From Nemertoderma westbladi (lineage: Eukaryota; Xenacoelomorpha; Nemertodermatida; Nemertodermatidae): a stretch of 64,000 nucleotides of DNA. The notes beneath the pieces were generated by a model. It worked only from the letters and a program-made list of their open reading frames with translations, ran no database searches and had not been told where the DNA came from. The stretch lies in NCBI GenBank assembly GCA_032718475.1, contig JAUCBJ010007160.1, positions 24,846 through 88,845 on the forward strand, written 5' to 3'. Positions 21,484 through 33,565 of this stretch are shown in pieces (within the stretch, counting starts at the first letter, position 1; each line of letters opens with the position of its first letter). Both the position numbers and the translations under genes were made by a program.

Positions 21484-23132
21484 ATGTCCTCTCCACGAAC
21501 TAGAGGCCTAATCGCCAAACTCTGTCTTCTGTCTCTGGCTGGGGATATTGAGACCAACCCAGGACCCAGCAGGACGCGGGCCCCGAAGATCAACTGCCCG
21601 TCTGTCAACGAGGAACAAACTATCGGAGTAAGATCGTCCAATGCGAGAGTTGTGACACATTTGTACATTTAAAATGTTACCGTAGGAAAAGCAGTAATTT
21701 ATTCTCCACCAGAAACAATCTTGCGCCAAGTTTTCTCTGCAATAGCTGTATTTTTACCGAACTTCCCTTTCATGATACTATTTTAGAATCAGAAGCCGAC
21801 GATTCATTCCTCACATCGCCTCTGCAAACTCCAAGTGATGCTGAGAGTGAAACTTTTAAATTTTCTAAGAAAAAAGGTCTGCATTTTTTGCATTTAAATG
21901 CACGATCTCTGTTTCCCAAACTTTCCGAAATTCGTATTTTAATCAATATATCCAACCCAGCAGTTTTAACAATCTCTGAAACTTGGCTCGATGATAACGT
22001 TTCTGATGGAGAAATTTATATTGATAATTAGGTAGTTTTACTTAAGGATAGGGACAGACACGGTGGTGGTGTCTGTACTTACATTCGATGTGATTTAGCT
22101 TTTAATCGTAGGGAAGATTTAGAGACTTGTGACGAAGTTTTACTGGTGGAACTTTTACTTCCTAAAACTAAACCTATTTTAATCGGTACTTTATATCGGC
22201 CCCCTAAACAATCAGATTTTTTGCAAAATTTTGAAAATACAATTTTATGTAATCTTAGGTCAGACTGTGAAATATATTTCTTAGGTGATTTTAATATCTG
22301 TTACCATCACAAAGCATCCCCCATCTGTAAACAGTACCAAAGTATTTTAAATTTGTTTGGTTTAAAACAAATTATTCGAGATTCTAACAGAATTACCAGT
22401 AAAACTTCTACTTTACTAGATCACATCCTTTGTAATAATACCAATATTATTTCTCAATCTGGGGTTTTACCTATAGGTCTAAGCGATCATTTTATAGTTT
22501 TTTGTGTTTAGACACAAAAATCTTTTTTCGGGGATCATAAAACAGTAACAGTTAGGTCTATGAAAAATTACAGCAAGGAACGCTTTTTAAGTTTGTTAGT
22601 TAATTCTGACTGTGAACCCTGTTTTAAGGCCGCTGACATTTACCTTGCGTACACTGTTTTTAAAGATATATTTCTAAAGGCACTTAATACTGTAGCACCA
22701 ATTAAAGAAATTAGTCTTAAACAACGCACTGAGCCCTGGATGACCTCGGGTATTCTTAGTAATATCAGAGAAAGAGATAACTATTTGTATAAATTTAGGA
22801 AATACCGTGTTGTAGCTGATTATAATAATTACTGCAAATATAGAAACCTTGTCCAATGTGAAATAAAAAAAAGCCAAATCTGAATATTTGTACAACAAAA
22901 TAAGTGAGAATAAAGATAATCCTAAAAGTCTATGGTCTACCCTAAAATCTTTAGGTTATAAAAACCTTAAATCTAAATCGAATATTGTTCTGCAAGATAA
23001 CGGTGAGCTGATTCATGATCATACTCTAGTTAGTAATTTATTTAATAATTATTTTACTAATGTTGCCTCTAATTTAGTTAAGAAGTTACCGTTATCAAGT
23101 AATAAATATAGTATAGGGTCCGAAACTCTAAA
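21484..23132 (+). pseudogene. CR1-like LINE ORF2, 5' half: 2A motif, PHD-like finger, APE endonuclease; broken and truncated
   Basis: The ATG at 21484 starts a frame whose residues 13-28 are a hydrophobic stretch followed by GDIETNPGP, the 2A consensus D-x-E-x-N-P-G-P. After a one-base frameshift near 21598 comes a cysteine finger (VQCESCDTFVHLKC). An APE endonuclease follows, with HLNARSLFPK, ISETWLDD, RHGGG, LIGTLYRPP, YFLGDFN and the terminal LSDHF motif. A linker runs to about 23130. TAG stops at about 22029 and 22509 and a frameshift near 22870 inactivate it. The sequence leaves the LINE at 23132, before the reverse transcriptase, where the BEL/Pao-derived copy begins. The full protein would nick target DNA and reverse transcribe its mRNA. 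Confidence 0.85.
21541..21567 (+). other. 2A-like ribosome-skipping motif GDIETNPGP
   Basis: Codons 20-28 of the LINE ORF read GDIETNPGP, matching all invariant positions of 2A (D, E, N, P, G, P). It is preceded by a leucine-rich stretch (LCLLSLA). In 2A sequences the ribosome fails to form the final Gly-Pro bond and releases the upstream peptide. N-terminal 2A motifs are known from CR1-type LINEs. Activity here is inferred from sequence only. Confidence 0.85.
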
Positions 23133-24797
23133 TACAGCAGTATTATTCGATTTTTATAATTATATACCGGTAGGTCTTGATATTTAATCAGGGACGCCTG
23201 ATTTTTATTGGGATTTTACTTATTTCTGTCAGTTTTATTTATTCGTAAGTGTAATGTTGAGCAGAACTGCAGAAGGCGTGTAAGCCTGCTCAGATTGTAT
23301 AAATGATTTGTAGGCTGGATTGTTGTCTGGCTGTTGTCAGGTCCGAAGAGATTGCAGTGTGTGTAGAGTGTATGTCCGATAAAGTACTAGTTAGGAACGT
23401 GGGGGCATCCAGTGCTGTAAGGTAAATCCCCCCCGAAAGAATAAGTCGTACTACTCGGTTAGAACGCATACTAACTAACCATTTCGGAGTCTGCATATAC
23501 TATAGTTTATTTGGGCTTGATAGTAGTCTGCCAGCGTTTGGTCTGTATTTTGTTTGTGTAGTCTATACGGGTAGCGTAATATTTATTATTCAGAGTTTAT
23601 GCGATTATTCGCAACATACACAACCCCAAGTTTATTCCTACAGTAATTGTGCTTGTTATACATACCGTTATAGTTAAATTAACCCCGGTACTACATCAGG
23701 GCTGTTTGGCGTAGGTAAAGACTGGTGATTTTATGCTCTAGTCACTCCAGCAGATACCGTGGTTCTTTTAGCTGTACAAGTATATTTAACTGCTGGTTAT
23801 TTGTTGTATAAGTACTTGTACCTAATTTAGGGTTTAGTGTACAGTGCTTTCCGAAGGTAATTAGTTTGTAGGCAGTATATTTGTGTTGTAAAGTGGTTAA
23901 TAGGCATGTTAGCTATGGTAGGCTGCGGTAATTAACTTCTAGGTAGGGACATTCCGGGTACATAACGTAGTACTTCTAGAGCTGTAAAGCTAGAGACTAT
24001 AAGTCGTCAGACGGTGGTATTTTCTTATCTAGACAACGCAATATATTTACTACTGCTTTATTATTTTCAAATACCGACCGTAGTATCCTGTCAGTTTATA
24101 AGAACCAGAAATTCTAACCCCTTGTTAGGCTGGTTTGTAGATTTCTTGTAAAATTACCCCTAAAATTTGTATGTGTAATTTTTTGTGTTTATTTAGAGAT
24201 TGTAATCTCACCCAGTAATTGTACATAATTTGTAGTAATAAGTAACTTAGTCAAGTAGAATTATTTGTTTTAGTGTCCAACAAGTAGCACTTCACTGAGC
24301 TGCTGAGAGCGTTCAGCTTCTGTGAGGTGACTCCTTACCAGAAATAATAACCTAAAAAGTAGTAACCCTAAAATTCAGAAATTCAGTTATTATAAAATAA
24401 TTTACATACCGGTATTTACGATAGGCTTATTATATTTATTTCTATAAATTTAAGCTGAAATTATATTCCGGTATTCTGTAATTAATCCTGGTCTATAATA
24501 ATACTTATATATACCATAGGTGTATACCGGTATTTACAGTAGGCTTATTATATATATTTATATAAATTTAGGCTGAAATTATATACCAGTATTTTGTAAC
24601 TAATTCTAGTCTGTCATAATACTTATATATATACTATAAGTGTATACCGGTATTTTAATATATTGTATATATATCACGTTACATTGAGTAACGGTATCGA
24701 TAATTAATTACTAGGCTTACAGTTACAGTTGATACTGAATTACTAGACTTGCTTTAACTGTCGTTATAGTAGTAGGCATTCAACTGTACAATCCAAC
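23133..24797 (+). other. 5' leader of copy 1
   Basis: About 1.7 kb without coding capacity, matching 49882-51934 on the minus strand. An imperfect direct repeat of about 120 bp (ATACCGGTATTTAC, AGGCTTATTATAT, CTTATATATAC) occurs twice at about 24403-24650. The 290-bp segment at about 23316-23600 is single here but tandemly duplicated in copy 2. Confidence 0.7.
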
Positions 24798-26512
24798 ATG
24801 TCTGACACAAAACAAACACTGTCAGATAGTCTCTTAGAAAGTGTTAGAATGAGTATTAGACTTAGACAGCGTATTAAAAGGATCTGTGACCAAGATCAAA
24901 GTATAGAACATCCCAGACCAAAGTCCAAGTCCCCTCCTACTGTAAGAAAGGTCATCCCTCCAGTCAGCCAGTAGTAGTATCAGACCCTAGGCTAGTAAAG
25001 CACCATAGGTCTATCATAGGCACTAGGGCTCAAGTTAAGCGGGACCAAGAGGCAGCTGTTAAACAGCAGCAGCACCCGAAACGAGAACTTATTTCCCAGC
25101 GGCCCGATAACTCCAGTAGTTCAGACACTGTAGAGTTGACACCCGAGATCGGAGCAAGGATGACAGAAGCGGTTTCTCCAGATCCACTTCTCATTCTTCC
25201 TGAAGCCGTACTCACTAGAGTATTGATTGCGGTGGAGGAACACCAAATTGATTGGGCGAGAAGTAAGCGATCGACCAAGGACAGTTATGCGGGATACTCA
25301 ATAGAGGAACTGAAGTCTATTGTCGAGACGCAATGGAACTTCCCCGGACCCAGACTCCCGTTTAACTTGTCGGAAGCTGCCTGGGAAGACTTATACAGGA
25401 TGGGAGTGGTAAAGGACACTAGAGATCCAGCTGTGTGGAAGAGGTCGGCAGCAGGATATGTACAGGGATTCTTCAGCTCTTTGGAGCGATTGGAGGAACA
25501 ACTGTTTCAACAACCCCAAGGACCTCAACAGCAGGGAGAGCTGCTTTATCAAGTTCGAGAACGTAGCTTAAGAATCCGACTAATACTTTCAGCCTTTGAT
25601 GAAGCCTCGAAGAGAAGCCAAGACACGTCGTTGCAGGTTGCCGTAAAGACTTGGTTCCAACGGGTGAGTCTTAAAGTCCAAGAAACAACACAATGGAAAG
25701 CTCAGCTAACCGAGCGCATGACCCATGGAGAATCAACAGACGCTACCTTTTCTCAGGTGGAAAGCGACGTCACATCAGAGAAACCTCCGAAGAAGGATGC
25801 TATTGACATCTATCTGTCGGACTATCAACGATTTATAGGTGACAAAGAGCTAAGGAGACGGCTAGCTGGACTTCGCCCCAATAGTGAAGGAGCCAAATTT
25901 GTGTTAGACGCAATAGATGCGGAAAGGTTAGAAGCAGATCGAGCTAAATTTGATGAAAGAATCCGCATCGTTAGGGAACAGGAAGAACAATTAAAGAAAA
26001 AACAAATAGAAGACAGAAAGGCAGCAACAGCAGCAGCGGCAGAAGTGAAAAGAAAAGCGGCAGCAGCAGAAGCCGAAAGAACTGTGGCGGAGGCAGTGGT
26101 AGAAGCAGAACGGAAGGCATCTGAAGAGACAACCCAACTAGAGTTGGAAAATCTTCAAGAGAAGCAAGACTACTTAAATAAACAGATAACAGCTAGTCAG
26201 ATGCAGCTGATAAGTCGATCTACTCCCAAGTGACAGGGATTTACATCATCTGATGAAGGCGAGACAACAGATCCTGAAGGCGGAGGAAATAGATCTCATC
26301 TCAGCAGGCGTAGAAGAATGCCCCACCGTCAGAAATTGCCTAATTTGCCCCCAGCCGTGAGAAGGCAACTAGCTAGCACAGACTTAGGTAGTACAGAACC
26401 CACAGACCAAATTATTAGAATAGAAAGACTCCCTACTATAGTAGATGAGCCTGAAATAATTAGGCCTGTTCTCGAAGCCACCCCTTCTGTGATAGAGACT
26501 TCCAGAACCTAA
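24798..26512 (+). pseudogene. BEL/Pao-derived gag, N-terminal part, copy 1
   Basis: ATG 24798 starts MSDTKQTLSDSLLE, matching the copy 2 start MSDAKQNLSDSLLD. A frameshift near 24950 leads into a long frame that is open through 26230. It contains EKPPKKDAIDIYLSDYQRF, then a charged alanine-rich coiled-coil-like stretch (REQEEQLKKKQIEDRKAA, followed by repeated AAAEAE). A TGA at 26231 replaces an arginine codon found in copy 2. The same frame continues to 26512 with RQKLPNLPPAVRRQL. Copy 1 carries about 0.9 kb of gag (about 24850-25760) that is absent from copy 2. Gag would form the particle that packages element RNA. Confidence 0.75.
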
Positions 26513-27965
26513 CTCTAAATTCCCTTTGCACAGTACTAAACTACCTGTATCCAGTAGGACAGTTCCTCAGTCAACTCCGGTCCTGGACGCCGAGCGAGAC
26601 ATCAATGATTTGTCGCCCGTCGTCCCTCGTCTACCCGCTACTATGTTGGCGGCTCCCGCTTCGGCGGTCGAGTGGGTGGATGAGGGATGGCGGGGGATGG
26701 ATCTCCTGCTCAGGCGGATGCAAGAGACTGTTCAACAGTTCAAGGGAACAGTAAGGGAAAGTAGGTTAGAGTTGCAAGAAGTGCAGCAGAGTATCGCGTT
26801 AGAACGCGATAAATTAGTAAATATACAAAGGAGTATACCACCACCCCCTGTAACAATGTGTCAACCTGTTAGGTCTGAAGTATTTCATGCGCAAGGTGTG
26901 GAGCCTACACGCATCTATACTGCTAGTGAAGTAGAAACTCCTATAGTAAACCCTATTAAGGGTAATTATAAACCTGTTGACAATGATATTCCATATAGAC
27001 CTGATCATAATCCTAGAAATTTATATACCGATAACTCGATATTAAATAACACGATGGCCCAAGAAAGTTGTACGCGTCAAATGGCTAGAACCGAAGCCCG
27101 TCAAGCGGTAAAGGTGGGAGAGATCGTCAAGTTCAATGGAGATGAGATGAAATGGTTACCTTTTAATGAATATTACAAAGATAACATACAGAACTCTGTA
27201 CTATCTAACGGAGAGAAACTTAGATTCCTCATCGAGTGTTTGGAAGGACCTCCCAAGTTAATGGCGTTAAAGTTTATTGGACATCCAGATGGATTAAGAC
27301 AAGTTTGGGATACACTAAACATCAGGTATGGTAATAGGACAAACATAGCTAGGTATTTGTATGCAAAATTAGTAGCGCCCCGAAAGTTCCTTAGCAGCGG
27401 GATTACAGAGTTTTCCGATGAGATTCAGGAGATCTGTAGACAACTAGATTGGTTATGTAAGTCTCATGAATACCAGAATTCTATGGTTGTAGGAGCCTTA
27501 GCATCAGCTTTGCCAAAGGGTGAAGTAGGTACTCGCTGGGACAAAAAGGTTCTCTCTTTGATGGACCAACAACATAGAGATCCAACCATGACGGACCTTC
27601 TGTCATTCTTAAACCGAGAGGTAAGATTACAACTCCTAAAACAGTCTAGAGAGAAGACTCCTGAAAGTGAGGTAAGTGAAAAACCCGTTTCTAGGAGAAA
27701 GGTAACACCAGTGTGTTATACAGACGACGGCAAAGACCAAACCTCCCACGAGGAGAACAGCGGGAAAGACACCGAAAGATCTTATTATGTCAACAAAGTA
27801 CCTAAAGACGTAAGTAAATTTAAGTCTCGAACCAGTGACAGGAGAGAACAGGTAACAACAACTTCTCCTACGTCTCCTAAAAGAATTCATGGAAGAAAGC
27901 CCGAGGAAAGAACAAGTGTGCACCACACAGCACGGGTTAAAGTAAGTAACATCAAGCCCAAATTT
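26513..27965 (+). pseudogene. BEL/Pao-derived gag core (DUF1759-like), copy 1
   Basis: After a frameshift near 26510, the frame at 26526 continues gag. It has an ETVQQFKGTVRESRLELQEV coiled-coil-like segment. The core follows with KFNGDEMKWLPFNEYYKDNI, LIECLEGPPKLMAL and LNIRYGN, the pattern of DUF1759, the gag-like domain of BEL/Pao polyproteins. It runs to SNIKPK at 27965, where the sequence leaves the element. The reading frame then runs on for 23 non-homologous codons. Confidence 0.8.
27711..27965 (+). repeat. 255-bp direct duplication, left copy
   Basis: This gag segment (starts GTGTTATACAGACGACGGCA) is repeated almost perfectly at 29873-30126; I saw one substitution (CCCACGAGG against CCCATGAGG). 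The two copies flank a 1.9 kb foreign insert. It is far longer than normal transposon target duplications. Confidence 0.9.
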
Positions 27966-29872
27966 ATGTTGGACAATACCTTTATACCGGTACATTGTTT
28001 GGTGTATTTGTTATTGTTTTTACATAATGTATAAATAAATCAATCAATCAAAAAAAAAATATGCTGTTAAACTTCACTTGGGGATAATAGTTTTTGAGGT
28101 CGATAATCCTATGGGCGAGGTTACATCCGTTTAGTAGAGTAAATAAGACGAGTGTAAGGAGTGTAAAGGCTCTTTAGTAGAGGAGTGTAAATTAGCTCCC
28201 TGTATTGTACCAGCAAAGTTGTTATTAAATGAATGGGGGGGGGGGGGGGGGGTACACCCCCTCAGGTCAAAATTTGCGATTTTTGATTTTTGATTTTATC
28301 TAGAGCAGAATTTAATGAGGATTTCCAATCCTCATAATAATGAGATCTCTTTACTTTCACTAGTAGGCCTAATGGCTAGTTTTCCGTCTGTCCATCGAAA
28401 TATTATATAAAGCATATAAGCAATCTGAAGTGTTTGCTGTTGGGTTTTTCCTACGATTACTGTTTTCATGTTTGGAATTATCTAATCACTATGTCTGTAT
28501 GTGAGTCTGCCTGTCTCTCAGTTTTCTGTCTGTCTGATTGTCGGTCTGTCAACGTGTCCGTCAATATATAATATTTAATAGCTATTTAATAGATATTTGT
28601 CAGTTTTGTATTGCATATTTAACAATGGACTAGTCTAATGGACTAGTATATGTCTACGGGTAATAAGAAATGTTAACCATCATACAACAATAACTGGTAA
28701 TAATAATTGTGTGGATCAACCATAATCTTATTACTTTTTAAGTTCCACATGCTTCGAGAATGATACACGTGCTGCGCGAAGTCTTCATGTGCTGCACATG
28801 CTCCACGTCAAGGCTTCTCATTGTGATCAAGACGCTTTACGAGCTGCTCGATTAATAAACGTGCTGTGTGAAGACTAAGTGCTACGTGAAACCTTCACGT
28901 GCTGCGCGAAGGTTTCACGTGCTGCGCAAAGCTTAATGTGCTGTGTAAAGGCATATTAGAAAAAATGTTGAAATTTTTATATAATTTTGAAAGTTTGTTG
29001 AAGGTTGTCTCATTATTCCATGACTACATATATTAAGAAATATCGAAATAGTATGCGATTAAATTTTGTTCACGTGTTGCGCGAAGCGTTTTTGGGCAAG
29101 CACTTTAAAATATTAACAGGTTATTAAAAGTGGGTAGGTGTTTATTTGAACCAAATTTCATGAAATCCATTGAGAAATTACATAATGGGTAGGGAATAAC
29201 CAATGGGAAACGAAAAGGAGATACCAGTCAGTGAAAATAGCAGGAACATTTGAAATATATTGTTCTTAACCACTGGGGTATTTTGACCATTAGCACCACT
29301 GGGGGGGGGGGGGGGGGGGCGATTCGGCCCACCCACAATATTTTTGTAGTCGTCCAATGAAATCGTACAAAATTTGGGCTGTTGGTGAAACAACTATAGA
29401 TGAACACTACCAAATCTTAAAAAATTAAAATTTCATAAGCAGGGACTCATAATTTTGATGAAAAATAAAAGTAGTCCCAGGACAAAATTACAAAATTTTT
29501 CGTTTTCTAAAAACTAATAGTGTGGCAGTGTTGGCTAGATTTAGTAGGTTTTTTTTTCAAGACGCTGAATCGAATGTGATTATATTCCACTTCCAAAAAT
29601 TGAAGTGGATGCTATTTTTCGTGCACCTAAGAAGTGGGCGTGGCACTTCAAATTTAGAAAAATTAGATATTCAGAAAATGCCCCTAATTTATTTATTTCA
29701 ACGCATCTTTATGGGTTTTCTGGGCCACTGAATCGATTGAAAGTAATATAGAAGCCTGAAGACTGAGTGGTTCGCCATTTTTGGTGCACCAAAATTAGGG
29801 CGTGGCACTTCAAATTTTGAAAAATACGAGATTCGGAAAATAAACCAAAATTGAAATTTGTTATACAGTGTT
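27966..29872. mobile_element. 1.9 kb composite insertion in gag of copy 1
   Basis: Nothing here matches copy 2. It starts with a short 3'-end-like piece: ATAAATAAATCAATCAATC followed by an A run at 28032-28060, resembling a LINE or SINE tail. An 18-G run at 28235-28252 and a segment inverted relative to 545-745 follow. Then comes a cluster of CACGTGCTGCGCGAAG phrases (28750-28950 and 29070), a 19-G run at 29301-29319 with GATTCGGCC, and the 170-bp satellite unit also seen at 17560-17950 (29460-29840). No coding region. Confidence 0.6.
28745..28960 (+). repeat. CACGTGCTGCGCGAAG repeat cluster
   Basis: At least six variants of CACGTGCTGCGCGAAG (CATGTGCTGCACATG, CGTGCTGTGTGAAG and others) occur about 28-30 bp apart. 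Two of them form the palindrome TGAAACCTTC ... GAAGGTTTCA at about 28888-28918. A further copy lies at about 29071. Confidence 0.65.
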
Positions 29873-31862
29873 ATAGTGTTATACAGACGACGGCAAAGAC
29901 CAAACCTCCCATGAGGAGAACAGCGGGAAAGACACCGAAAGATCTTATTATGTCAACAAAGTACCTAAAGACGTAAGTAAATTTAAGTCTCGAACCAGTG
30001 ACAGGAGAGAACAGGTAACAACAACTTCTCCTACGTCTCCTAAAAGAATTCATGGAAGAAAGCCCGAGGAAAGAACAAGTGTGCACCACACAGCACGGGT
30101 TAAAGTAAGTAACATCAAGCCCAAATGTGTATTGTGTGACGGGCCCCATCGCTTGAGTGGGTGTGATGAATTCTTAAAGAAATCCCTAAAGGATAGACGT
30201 GATGTCATGTGGGATAAGCGGTTGTGTTATAATTTTCTCAGACGAGGACACCAACGGTGGACCTGTTACTCAGATGCTAGGTGTGCTAAGTGCGGCGCGA
30301 AACATCATATCTTGCTGCACACCGAATTCGAAAGAAACAGCCCGAGTCAGGTAAGTGAGCCCGAACTACATGTCCAATTCAGTGATGTGAACGACACTGA
30401 CCACAGTTCTGAGATGGAAGGATTCTACACGGATGAATTCTCCGACAAAAACGAATCCTGTTATCTAATAAACACCGCAGTGTATCGAGCACTTACGTAT
30501 GAGACTGAACCCGATAGTGAGCTTCCCCTAACTATTCCTGGCCGACAACCATCTTGGAAAGCGCCAACTTCCAACGTAGGAATCCGAGAATTTCCCGTAG
30601 TGCAGTTGAGAGTCCATGGGTTAAAAAGGAGCTATATAGTGAATGCCCTCCTTGACTCCGGCAGCACAGGAACATTCATCGACAAAGAACTAGCCGAAGA
30701 CATCTTTGCTGGACAACCCAAGTTCCGAACTAAGTTGAACCTTTCAGGAATTATGCAGGTTTGGAAATCTACAGTAGCTACAGACTACTATGTAGGCGCC
30801 CCCCAGGATGAACTAGGAGAACACAGTATAAGGTCAGTAAAAATGGTGGTGATAAAGAACTTCGCTACCAGCCAAGTAGAACCTTATAACTGGGATGAAG
30901 ACGATTTCACCCAGCAGCATGAGATACCTAGATTCAACACCGACTACCCAGGGGTACAGATACTCATCGGCCAAAATGCGCATGAGGCGCTTGAGACATT
31001 GGAGAGGCGGCCTGCTCGACCGCAACCATTGCAAACCTATGCGGGAAGAACAAGAGTAGGTTGGTACTTCACTGGACCTTCCCGTAGGACACTCATGGAA
31101 AGGCTACCCAAAGATCAGGTCCATCAAGTGAGTGGATGTGAAGAAGACATCAGTGAGGGAGAGACAACCACAACTGAGGGAACACCATACTCCTCAGATA
31201 ATGACGATATTAACTCTAATGTAGATCAATGGAGACATTGCCTTGGGACGATTAATCCAGCCGACATCGCTTCCAGAGGAGCAACTCCTCAAGAACTGAT
31301 AGATACTCCAGACTGGTTAGGTGGACCCGACTTCCTAAGTGAAGAAGAGGATGAATGGCCTCCTCATCTCACCACGGCTGAGATCAGACAAGCCAAGGGA
31401 GCGGAGAAAGTCAAACCTAAAACCCGGACGAGTAAATCAAAGTTATTCAAACCCGTGATAGATCGGTCTGTACTACACATTTCCAGGGACGACGCTGTAG
31501 ATCTAAACTCCCCCGCCACAAATAACTCTGTTGTGGAAATCAGAGAAAGAGACTGGAAATCTGGAACACCAGACGTCTCGCAGGGACTCTCCCCTCTCCT
31601 GCAGGGAGCGCTAAACCACTATAGCTCCTGGAATCGGCTTTGTAAGGCCGTCATGTATTTGAAGCGATGTTTCTATTGTCACTATTCCAGGACGAAGAGA
31701 AAACCTGGAATTGTATTCGAAACACAACAACTCAATCGCCCAGTTGGTCGTTTATGTTTACTGGAAAGAGACCGAGAACTGTCCGGAAACTATGGAAGGC
31801 AAGATACTCTTCCCACGACCACCTCCCTAATCCAACAAACATCTAGGGACTCCCCAACGTAA
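29873..31862 (+). pseudogene. BEL/Pao-derived zinc knuckles, aspartic protease and pol remnant, copy 1
   Basis: This starts with the right copy of the duplicated gag segment and is open from 30081 (593 codons). Zinc knuckles: CVLCDGPHRLSGC, then CYNFLRRGHQRWTC, in which the second cysteine is replaced by phenylalanine, then CAKCGAKHH. The DUF1758-type aspartic protease has LLDSGSTGTFIDKELAE (catalytic DSG) and LIGQNAHEAL, and ends TRVGWYFTGPS. About 60 residues later comes NPADIASRGATPQEL, which in BEL/Pao pol lies just after RNase H. HYSSWNRLCKAV (pre-integrase) is then joined to RPVGRLCLLE (extreme C-terminus). Reverse transcriptase, RNase H and integrase are absent. Confidence 0.85.
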
Positions 31863-33565
31863 CAGCGCCTGGAGTGGGTGTGTGACTACATTATTTTATA
31901 TTTGTTTTTATTATTTTATATTTATGTATGTATTATTATGTAATTTTATTATAATCGTTTTCTTTAATTTTATTTAGCAGAATGATATTTTAGCGATTAT
32001 TTAGTAGATTAGTGCAATATATATTAGTGTTTATTACTTACTTACTTATATTATATTATATATTTAGTGCAACGGCGAGAAATAATTCTTTTTCTCTTTC
32101 CTTACTGTCCGTATCATATTATAAATACGTGACTACATTAAGATGAAATATCCATACTTATTAAAGTACAATAAAGCTCCTACTATATTCAAGTATTATT
32201 GGTAAGTAGAGTATTAGGAATGCAAAGTTCAGATCCTCGTGTCTCGGCTAAACCAAGCTATGGGTAGACCTTGGAAACGACTTGCCTCTTCTCACTGACA
32301 TTGCTTCTTGCAATATTGCTCTCATACCATATATTAAATAATACATATAGTAGCGTGATGTCCCTTTAACAGTAACGTACAACGCAAATAAATTTGCGCC
32401 TTTGACCATCTGTAATTCTAGTCGATTAAGATATCGTGGCACCCACCGATATACTTGAAAGACAAAATTCTAGAATCAGTGGTTAACGTCCCCAGACAAG
32501 TTCTGGAATAAACCGGTGCCCATCTTAAATATTAACTATTAATATTTATAAAATCTGTCAAACAAATACAATAGAGTAAATACTTACAAGTTAACTCTAG
32601 AAAATCTATAAATTAAAATCTGTTAAATTTTAGATCCTTTAAAATTCTAGTCGATTAAGATATCGTAGCACTTACCGATACTCTTAATAGGACAAATTTC
32701 CTAGAATCAAGGATCCCAGTCCCCAGACATGCTTTGGAATAAAATTGAGCTTATTCCAACATTAAAAAATAAAATTTACGGGAATAAATTTAAATTCATC
32801 TCTTTTAATGAATTTGATAAATTGTCATTTTTATACAATTTATAACATTCCCAAAATTCCATTAATTAATAGATCATGGGAGCGGAGATTCACCCTATTA
32901 AGTGTATTAGTGTGCGAGAATCTCCAATATATAGTCAATAGCCGATAAAATTCATAAAATCATGTATAAGGGGGAATATTGACAATTAAAGAATTACTAT
33001 TAAATAGCATCCCAGATCTGTATGCATGAGAATTACCCTAATTATACTGCTGGCTTTCCATAATGTCACCATGGCAACAACCACGCTAGAATTAGAAGTG
33101 AGTTAAAAGAACAATAAAAGGCTTGCCCCATTGAATAGCATACGGAATAAATAGCGCACTGCTAGTATCCAGGGATACATAATAATAACGTGGCATTCTG
33201 GAAGGCACTTGACTAACGGACAAATGGCCCGAATGTGTACAATTTGTGACAGTGGTGTGGAATTTGTGCGTTTATAGGTGAATGTTACTACTAAAGTGTA
33301 TTTACAGTAGCGAGTCGCAGTTGTGAAAGTAGCCCTACCTCCGCAGTAAGAACCTGAAGTAAATCTAAGCCCTTGGGACGGACAGTGGAGTGACTCGCGC
33401 TGGTATTGTTGTCGTTGTGTAGCTACTATGTTGGCGAAAGGCACATCGGCGACAGTACATCAGCATTGAGGATCTTGCGCTGTCCGGGGGCATTGAGGGG
33501 TAGGCAGCGACGCCCGCTAGCCTAATTATGATTAATTATAATATCGATAAACTCATATAGCAGCT
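31863..33565. other. Non-coding region after the pol remnant, copy 1
   Basis: About 1.7 kb of AT-rich sequence, conserved in copy 2 at 41456-43112. It includes two versions of a TCTAGTCGATTAAGATATCG phrase (about 32415 and 32645) with CCCCAGACA nearby, about 230 bp apart. No coding frame is supported. Its right end holds a GC-richer stretch before ORF-X. Confidence 0.6.
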
